A DNA stretch of 64,000 nt from Sphingomicrobium sp. XHP0239 (GTDB taxonomy: Bacteria > Pseudomonadota > Alphaproteobacteria > Sphingomonadales > Sphingomonadaceae), in NCBI RefSeq assembly GCF_039555325.1, contig NZ_CP154608.1, positions 372,001 to 436,000 on the forward strand, in the 5' to 3' direction. Made by a program: the position numbers and the translations under genes. Below are positions 58,407 to 64,000 of the stretch, in pieces (positions within the stretch are counted from its first letter, which is position 1; the number at the start of each line of letters is the position of its first letter). Under the pieces are notes generated by a model. The model was given only the letters and a program-made list of their open reading frames with translations. It was not told the origin of the DNA and did no database searches.

Positions 58407-59953
58407 TGCGCGTAGTCCTCGGTCTGCGGCTGTAGCGATCTGAGAAACTTCGCCGCGCTGTCGCGATATTCCTGTCGCTTCTCCTCGCTCATCCGGTCCC
58501 AGGTGGAATAGATCCGCCCGATCCGGTGATTGCTCTCCAGTTTGTCGCGATTGCGGTCGAGAAAGTCCCAGTAGAGCGGATTGAACGGGCAGGCATCCTC
58601 GCCCGTCTTTTTGCTCACCGAGTATCGGCACTTCTTGCAGTAATCGGACATCTTGTTGATGTAATTGCCGCTCGCAGCATAGGGCTTCGACGCCATGTCG
58701 CCCCCATCGGCGTAGAGCGCCATGCCCACCACGTTGGGCTGTTCGACCCATTCGTAGGCATCGGCGTAGACGACCAGAAACCAATCCTGGACCTGTTCGG
58801 GCTTGATCCCCGCGATGAGCGCGAAGTTGCCGAGCACCATCAGTCGCTGGATATGATGGGCGTAGGCATGATCGCGGGTGGTGCGCACGGCTTCGGACAG
58901 GCAGCGCATCTCGGTGTCCCCCGTCCAGTAGAAATCGGGCAGGTGGCGGCGATTGCCGAAGAAGTTCTCGTCCCGGTAGCCCACCCCCTCATACCAGTAG
59001 ATGCCGCGGATATATTCGCGCCAGCCGAGGATCTGGCGGATGAACCCCTCGACCGCCTCGATCGGCGCACGACCGTCCGAATAGGCCTTTTCCGCGCGGC
59101 GGCAGACGTCGAGCGGATCGAGCAGGCCGCAGTTGATGCTGGTCGACAACAGCGCGTGGTTCATGAAATCCTCGCCCGCCAGCATCGCGTCCTGCGTCGC
59201 GCCGAAGCAGGGCAGGCGGTTCTGGATGAAGTCGTCGAGCGCCTCTTCGGCTTCGGCGGCGGTGACGGGCCAGGCGAAGGCATCGAGCGTTCCGAAATGA
59301 TTGTCGAAACGGGATCGGACGAGGTCGAATACCTCTTGCGTGATGTCATCGGGTTCGAAGATCGGACGGTCGGGGAAATCGGTGTCGGGCGACGCGCTGT
59401 CGCGGTTTTCCTTGTCGTAATTCCAGCGTTTCCCCACCGGCTCGCCGCCGTCCATCAGCAAATCGTGTTTCTTGCGCATGATCCGATAGAAAGTTTCCAT
59501 GCGCAGACTGTTCTGTCCCTCCGCCCAGCCGCAGAATTCCTCGATCGTGCACAGGAAGCGCGTGTCGGGAAGAATGGTGACGGGAAGGTCGAACTTCTTC
59601 TCCCAGCCGGCGATCGCATCGGCAACCCGCCGCTCGCCCGCCTCGACGATCCGGATCGAGGCCACATCGTGTCGGGCGAGCGCGCGTTCGACCTCTCCCG
59701 TAAAACTGCCGCTGTTACCGTCGTCGTCGAGCTTGACGTAGTCGACTTCGAACCCGCGCTCCTCCAGCTCTGCGGCAAAGTGGCGCATCGCCGAAAAGAG
59801 CAGCGCGATCTTCTGGACGTGATGGCGGACGTAGGTCGCCTCGTTGTGCACCTCCATCATCAGCACGACGACGTCGGAGGGGTCCTCGTCCGGAAGGCTG
59901 GCGAGAGAATGCGACAGTTGATCGCCGAGAATGGGGACGAGGATCTTGGCCAT
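58403..59953 (-). CDS. FeS-type cryptochrome/(6-4) photolyase family protein
   Basis: 516 aa from ATG 59953 (ATG 59962 is also possible). ILVPILGDQLSHSLASL opens the N-terminal antenna domain, and the C-terminal FAD domain carries GWREYIRGIYW, and HHIQRLMVLGNFALIAGI. Cysteines at YCKKCRYSVSKKTGEDACPFN and a distant one, DLPCF or similar, ligate the 4Fe-4S cluster of the FeS-BCP group, whose characterised members (PhrB) repair (6-4) photoproducts. Next to ada: a small DNA repair site. Confidence 0.92.
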   Translation of the reverse strand: MAKILVPILGDQLSHSLASLPDEDPSDVVVLMMEVHNEATYVRHHVQKIALLFSAMRHFAAELEERGFEVDYVKLDDDGNSGSFTGEVERALARHDVASIRIVEAGERRVADAIAGWEKKFDLPVTILPDTRFLCTIEEFCGWAEGQNSLRMETFYRIMRKKHDLLMDGGEPVGKRWNYDKENRDSASPDTDFPDRPIFEPDDITQEVFDLVRSRFDNHFGTLDAFAWPVTAAEAEEALDDFIQNRLPCFGATQDAMLAGEDFMNHALLSTSINCGLLDPLDVCRRAEKAYSDGRAPIEAVEGFIRQILGWREYIRGIYWYEGVGYRDENFFGNRRHLPDFYWTGDTEMRCLSEAVRTTRDHAYAHHIQRLMVLGNFALIAGIKPEQVQDWFLVVYADAYEWVEQPNVVGMALYADGGDMASKPYAASGNYINKMSDYCKKCRYSVSKKTGEDACPFNPLYWDFLDRNRDKLESNHRIGRIYSTWDRMSEEKRQEYRDSAAKFLRSLQPQTEDYAH

Positions 59954-59987
59954 GGACGTCAAAGCCCCCGCAATCCCCTCCGGTTCC

Positions 59988-61544
59988 TCATTCGTCTTCG
60001 GGCGGCTCCCACCCGTGCGGCCTCGGGGCGAGCATTTCCATCAGCTTGGCGCGATCTTCATCCTTTTCGCTGCGGAAGAGAGCCATCATTTCCTGGCCAT
60101 CCTTGGAATGGGGATCGTTCATCAGCGGTGTCATGACCACGAAGGCTTCGTCGCGGCGCCCTTCGTTCATCAGCAGGTGCGCCAATGTGCGACGGATCGA
60201 GCGATCGTAGGTCGCCTCGCGATGCGCCGCCTCCAGCGCCAACGCGACACTGTCGTTGATTTCACGATCGTCGAGGATGTGCGCCAGATAATAGCCGTTC
60301 AGGGCACGCGGATCGTCGTTGTCGATGCGGTTCGCGGCGGCAAAGCGCAGTCGCGCCTCGTCGTAATGGGCGGCATCCTTCGCACCGCGTGCCAGCGATA
60401 CGCGCGCACGATAGAGCGCGGCGCCCATGCTGTCGGAATCGATCGCAAGGGCGGCGTTCGCGAGGCGTTCGGCTTCGTCGAAATTGTCGTTGTCGAACTC
60501 GACCTCGGTCGCCGCCAGAAGCACGGGAACGCTTTCCGGATATTTCTCCACCGCGGAACGTGCCTGCGATAGTTGGCCGCGGGCTTCCTTCTCGGTCACA
60601 CCGGCATTCGACTGCGCGACCATCCGGATCACTTCTGTTTCGGCGTCGGTCAGCCGTCGGACGGACAAGCGCGGTTCGCTCGTGTCGTAGTAGGGGATAT
60701 GCAGGATCCGGGCATTGGATCGGCGATAGGCATCGAGTTCTGCGTCGAGCGCATCGAGATCGCCGAAGACCTCTTCAGCAGCGGAGCGCGAATTTCGGCC
60801 TTGGTTGAGCAGGGTGAGGTATCGGCTCAACTGGCCCGAGCGGCGGGGGTCGAGCAGCAGATGCGACGAGAGCAACCACCCATGACCATAGACACGTTCC
60901 GATTCGATCCGGTCGACGTCGTCTCCCTCCTTCGACCCGAACATCTTGCGTGTCTCGGGGCGCATCGTGCCGAGCGAGTAGGCGCGGCTCGCGGGCGGCT
61001 CACCGATCGTGAAGCGATCATCGCCGAGGTCGATCGTATAGAAGAGTTCGGCAAAGCCTTCGCTGTACCAGGCCGGATAGGCCGCGGGCGCATGGCGGTA
61101 CATGAAATAGTGCGCATATTCGTGATACAGCACGCCCGTGGGATCGAGCTCGAGGCCCGACGCCTTCTGGCCCAGGCCTCGAACCTTGGTCGCCGTCTTG
61201 GGTACGAAGGCGACGGGCTGGCCGGCGCGGGGAATGAAGAACCCTCCGACCCACCGCGATCCGGCAAGACGACCGATGTCCTTGCCTTCTCCGAACCGGA
61301 AGACGGTCACCTTGTTGTAGGAAGGGCTGGGCTCGCGGGCGGGGCCGATCCCGGTCAGGATCCGCATCACCTGGTCGAGCCGCTCAAGGTCGCGGGCGAA
61401 CGCCTTCGTGTCTGCCTCGTCGTCGTAGGAATAAAGAAGAAAATTGTCGGTCTCGACGAGATACCAATCGTCCGCCCGTGCCTCGCTCGCCATCACCGTC
61501 GTCAGCGCAAGCAACAGCGCCCACCACAACTTCAGTCGCACCAT
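59988..61544 (-). CDS. Exported metalloprotease-like protein with TPR-like repeats
   Basis: 518 aa. A signal peptide (LKLWWALLLALTTVMASEARA) is followed by a peptidase-like region with VLYHEYAHYFMYRHAP (HExxH-type zinc motif, about residue 139) and a downstream Glu in WYSEGFAELF. The second half (from about residue 300) has helical repeats: SQARSAVEKYPESVPVLLAATEVEFDNDNFDEAERLANAALA, as in TPR proteins. It resembles DUF1570-like proteins. Whether it cuts proteins is not known. Confidence 0.75.
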   Translation of the reverse strand: MVRLKLWWALLLALTTVMASEARADDWYLVETDNFLLYSYDDEADTKAFARDLERLDQVMRILTGIGPAREPSPSYNKVTVFRFGEGKDIGRLAGSRWVGGFFIPRAGQPVAFVPKTATKVRGLGQKASGLELDPTGVLYHEYAHYFMYRHAPAAYPAWYSEGFAELFYTIDLGDDRFTIGEPPASRAYSLGTMRPETRKMFGSKEGDDVDRIESERVYGHGWLLSSHLLLDPRRSGQLSRYLTLLNQGRNSRSAAEEVFGDLDALDAELDAYRRSNARILHIPYYDTSEPRLSVRRLTDAETEVIRMVAQSNAGVTEKEARGQLSQARSAVEKYPESVPVLLAATEVEFDNDNFDEAERLANAALAIDSDSMGAALYRARVSLARGAKDAAHYDEARLRFAAANRIDNDDPRALNGYYLAHILDDREINDSVALALEAAHREATYDRSIRRTLAHLLMNEGRRDEAFVVMTPLMNDPHSKDGQEMMALFRSEKDEDRAKLMEMLAPRPHGWEPPEDE

Positions 61545-61610
61545 GTCCCAACCCCAACTCTTTTGAACCGAGCGCAGAGCATCCTATTGGTTTGACGGCC
61601 GGTTACAACA

Positions 61611-63776
61611 TCAGACGAAGGAATAGGGGTCCACATCGACCGCAACGCGGACTTTGGCGGGCCATTCGACACCGTCGAGCCAGTCGCGAATCGCCGCCTG
61701 CACGTCGACGCGGCGTTCGGCGTGGACCAGAAGTCGTTGTCGATGACGTCCGCGCAGCATGGCGAGCGGAGCCGGGGCCGGGCCATAGATGGCGATGCCG
61801 TCGATCTGCGGGCGCGCACGGCCGAGATTGGCGGCGATCTGCTTGGCGGCACCCTCGTCCTCGCTCGACACGATGATCGCGGCGAGGCGACCGAAAGGGG
61901 GCATGGCGGCAGCGCGGCGCGCCTCGGTCTCGGCGGCGATGAAGCCGGGCCCGTCGCCCGAGACCAGCGCTTCCATGACCGGGTGATCGGGTTCGTGCGT
62001 CTGGATGAAGACGCGGCCGGGCTTTTCGCCTCGCCCTGCGCGCCCCGCGACCTGGCTCACTTGCTGGAAGGTGCGTTCGGCCGCGCGAAGATCGCCACCC
62101 TGCAGTCCCAGATCCGCATCGACCACACCGACCAGCGTCAGGTTGGGAAAGTGGTAGCCTTTGGTGACAAGCTGGGTGCCGATCACGATGTCGATTTCGC
62201 CACCCTCCATCGCGCGGACGAATTCGGCGGCCTTCTTGGGGCTCCAGATCGTATCGGAAGTGACGATGGCGGTGCGCGCGTCGGGGAGCAGCAGCGCGAC
62301 TTCGTCCGCGATCCGCTCGACACCGGGGCCGCAGGCGACGAGGCTGTCCTCCTCTCCGCATTCGGGACAAGCGGCTGGCGGCGGCATGACGTGGCCGCAA
62401 TGATGACAAGCGAGGCGGGCAAGCAACCGGTGCTCGACCATCCACGCCGTACAGTTGGGGCACTGAAAGCGGTGCCCGCAATTGCGGCACAGCGTCAGCG
62501 GCGCAAAGCCACGTCTATTGAGGAACAGCAGGGATTGCTCGCCCGCCTCGAGATTCGCTTCCAGCTCGCGCACCAGTTTGGGCGCGAGCCACTTGCCCGG
62601 GAGCGGCGGATCCTGCGTCAGGTCGATCGCCGCGAGGTCGGGGAGCTGCGCCTCGGCATGCCGTTCGGTCAACGTCACCTCGTCGTATCGCCCGATCTCG
62701 ACCATGTGGCGCGTTTCGATCGCGGGCGTCGCGCTCGCCATGACGACCGGCAGGCCTTCGAAATTTCCGCGCATGACGGCGACGTCGCGAGCATGATACT
62801 GGACCCCGTCCTCCTGCTTGAAACTGGTTTCATGGGCCTCGTCGATGATGATGAGGCCGAGGTTCGCATAGGGCAGGAACAGGCTGGACCGCGCGCCCAC
62901 CACGACCTTCGCGCTGCCGTCGGCGATCGCACGCCAGGCCCGCCGGCGCTGCGAGGATCGCTGTCCCGAATGCCAGGCCACCGGGGCGGTGCCGAACCGT
63001 TTCTCGAAACGCGCAAGGAACGGCTCGGTCAGCGCGATTTCGGGAAGGAGGACGAGAATTTGTCGGTCCTGTCGCAAGGCCTCGGCGACGGCCTCGAAAT
63101 AGACCTCGGTCTTTCCCGATCCCGTCACCCCGTCGAGCAGGATCGGCGCAAAGCCGCCGCCGATCGCCGCCGTCAATCGCTCGGCGGCGCTGCGCTGCTC
63201 GGGGCGAAGCTTCACGGGCGCGAAATCCGGATCGGGCTTCGGGAACGGCGCATCGGCGTCGACCTCGACAGGCTCCAGTGCGCCCGCCTTCACCAGGCCT
63301 CGGATCACGCCATCCGAGACATCCGCCGCGCTCGCCAGTTCGCGAACGCTGCCCTGGCGATCATCCAGCGCCCGTATGGCTTTCTCTCGGGTCGGCGTCA
63401 TGCGCTCCGGTGTGGCGCCGGTCAGCCGATATTCGACGAGGCTGCGCGGATTTGCGAACGCCGCGCTCGGCAGCATCATTCGAAGTACGGCGGCCAGCGG
63501 CGAGCAATAATAGGTTGCGGCCCATTCGGCGAGGCGGCGCAGCGGTTCGGACAGCGGTGGAACGTCGACCGCGCCGATCAGATAGCGGAGACGATTGTCG
63601 CCGACCTCTTCGGTCGGTAGCCGATCCGCTTCCCAGACCACCGCTACCAGTTGTCGAGGGCCGAGCGGGACGGTCACGAGAGTACCGGGCGGCGCCTCCA
63701 GTCCATCGGGCAGTCGATAATCGAGTGGCCCCAACGCGGCATTCAGCGTGACGACCCGGACGCGGCGGACGGTCAA
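61611..63776 (-). CDS. priA: Primosomal replication protein N' (replication restart helicase)
   Basis: 721 aa. The helicase core is GVTGSGKTEVYFEAV (Walker A) with IIIDEAHETSFKQEDGVQYHARD (DEAH), and ATPAIET. Eight zinc cysteines occur in CRNCGHRFQCPNCTAW and CHHCGHVMPPPAACPECG. Later blocks are TQLVTKGYHFPNLTLVGVVDAD and QVAGRAGRGEKPGRVFIQT. The frame starts at TTG 63776, next to the purC stop. PriA reloads replisomes at stalled forks. Confidence 0.96.
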   Translation of the reverse strand: MTVRRVRVVTLNAALGPLDYRLPDGLEAPPGTLVTVPLGPRQLVAVVWEADRLPTEEVGDNRLRYLIGAVDVPPLSEPLRRLAEWAATYYCSPLAAVLRMMLPSAAFANPRSLVEYRLTGATPERMTPTREKAIRALDDRQGSVRELASAADVSDGVIRGLVKAGALEPVEVDADAPFPKPDPDFAPVKLRPEQRSAAERLTAAIGGGFAPILLDGVTGSGKTEVYFEAVAEALRQDRQILVLLPEIALTEPFLARFEKRFGTAPVAWHSGQRSSQRRRAWRAIADGSAKVVVGARSSLFLPYANLGLIIIDEAHETSFKQEDGVQYHARDVAVMRGNFEGLPVVMASATPAIETRHMVEIGRYDEVTLTERHAEAQLPDLAAIDLTQDPPLPGKWLAPKLVRELEANLEAGEQSLLFLNRRGFAPLTLCRNCGHRFQCPNCTAWMVEHRLLARLACHHCGHVMPPPAACPECGEEDSLVACGPGVERIADEVALLLPDARTAIVTSDTIWSPKKAAEFVRAMEGGEIDIVIGTQLVTKGYHFPNLTLVGVVDADLGLQGGDLRAAERTFQQVSQVAGRAGRGEKPGRVFIQTHEPDHPVMEALVSGDGPGFIAAETEARRAAAMPPFGRLAAIIVSSEDEGAAKQIAANLGRARPQIDGIAIYGPAPAPLAMLRGRHRQRLLVHAERRVDVQAAIRDWLDGVEWPAKVRVAVDVDPYSFV

Positions 63777-64000
63777 TTACTGCCCGTCGCGCTTCTTCTT
63801 GGCTTCATCGAAATCGAGCACGGCGCCGTCTTCCTCGCCTTCCTCGCGCTTCAGGAGACCGAGGCGGCGGGCCACTTCCTGATAGGCTTCGGCTTCCTCG
63901 CCGAGATCCTGCCGGAAGCGGTCCTTGTCGAGTTTCTTGTTCGACTTCATGTCCCACAGGCGGCAGCTGTCGGGGCTGATTTCGTCGGCCAGGATGATGC
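63777..64000 (-). CDS. purC: Phosphoribosylaminoimidazole-succinocarboxamide synthase, 3' end (partial)
   Basis: The last 74 codons of a gene that runs out of the window. [41 protein letters not shown] is the C-terminal block of SAICAR synthetase (PurC). The end is an acidic and basic tail ([22 protein letters not shown]), longer than usual. The TAA stop adjoins the priA TTG. Purine biosynthesis. Confidence 0.93.
   Translation of the reverse strand, partial: IILADEISPDSCRLWDMKSNKKLDKDRFRQDLGEEAEAYQEVARRLGLLKREEGEEDGAVLDFDEAKKKRDGQ

Noticed and set aside
58526..60136. 536-codon + strand frame opposite the photolyase gene
   Set aside because: The - strand encodes a complete FeS photolyase with cluster cysteines.
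61722..63620. 632-codon + strand frame opposite priA
   Set aside because: Shadow of priA; no motif support.

Overview
The window is high-GC alphaproteobacterial DNA, most likely from a sphingomonad (order Sphingomonadales). Pointers are a gene-transfer-agent (GTA)-like cluster ending in a DUF2793 gene, TrcR (DUF1013), CpdR beside an N-formylglutamate amidohydrolase, an xseB-ispA pair, a SapC-family gene, and an F1-only ATP synthase operon (atpH-A-G-D-C) without F0 genes. Genes are tightly packed with many 4-nt start/stop overlaps. I see no CRISPR array, insertion sequence, integrase or rRNA; there is one tRNA (Val-GAC). No gene-free stretch exceeds about 300 bases.

Layout. 1-13.5 kb: a colinear head-and-tail cluster of the Rhodobacter GTA type on the + strand (small membrane protein, prohead protease, capsid, connector, head closure, tail terminator, tail tube, two chaperone-like proteins, a very short tape measure, distal tail protein, hub, NlpC/P60 peptidase, tip protein, DUF2793). 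It differs from the standard order by an insert between capsid and connector holding a right-handed beta-helix spike-like protein, a 43-codon reading frame and a small Ig-like module. A large TIM-barrel-like region is also fused to the distal tail protein (gp12), while the tip protein (gp15) lacks its usual TIM-barrel region. 13.5-18.3 kb: a secreted beta-barrel protein with a proline-rich end, a lipoprotein Cu/Zn superoxide dismutase and uvrA with a probable LexA box. 18.3-22 kb (- strand): a type III polyketide synthase / methyltransferase / flavoprotein operon behind thpR and a frameshifted small gene.

22-34 kb: housekeeping genes (Bax inhibitor-1 family, GST, M28 peptidase, ClpA, DUF1192, quinone oxidoreductase, TrcR, XseB, IspA, CoaD, cyclophilin, QueA). 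34-44 kb: Tgt, DEAD-box helicase, SapC, N-formylglutamate amidohydrolase, CpdR, tRNA-Val, a sulfur-handling operon (persulfide-dioxygenase-like enzyme plus two YeeE/YedE-type membrane proteins), a single-domain response regulator and an exported methyltransferase-like lipoprotein. 44-49 kb: an LpxH-like phosphoesterase with a glycosyltransferase, then a DUF4331 / DUF4331-like lipoprotein / TPR group behind an AT-rich upstream region. 49-56 kb (- strand): a CpaF/TadA ATPase and the F1 operon, with an unexpected membrane-protein gene between atpD and atpC. 56-64 kb: GNAT, DUF1203, Ada, an FeS-type photolyase, a TPR protein with a metalloprotease-like motif, PriA and the 3' end of purC.

The most interesting material is the rearranged GTA-like cluster. 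It runs straight into chromosomal genes with no integration, lysis or repressor genes in view, which fits a domesticated particle, but the inserted spike module and rearranged tail tip suggest unusual cell-surface recognition. Family assignments come from sequence motifs and memory of protein families; no search was run.
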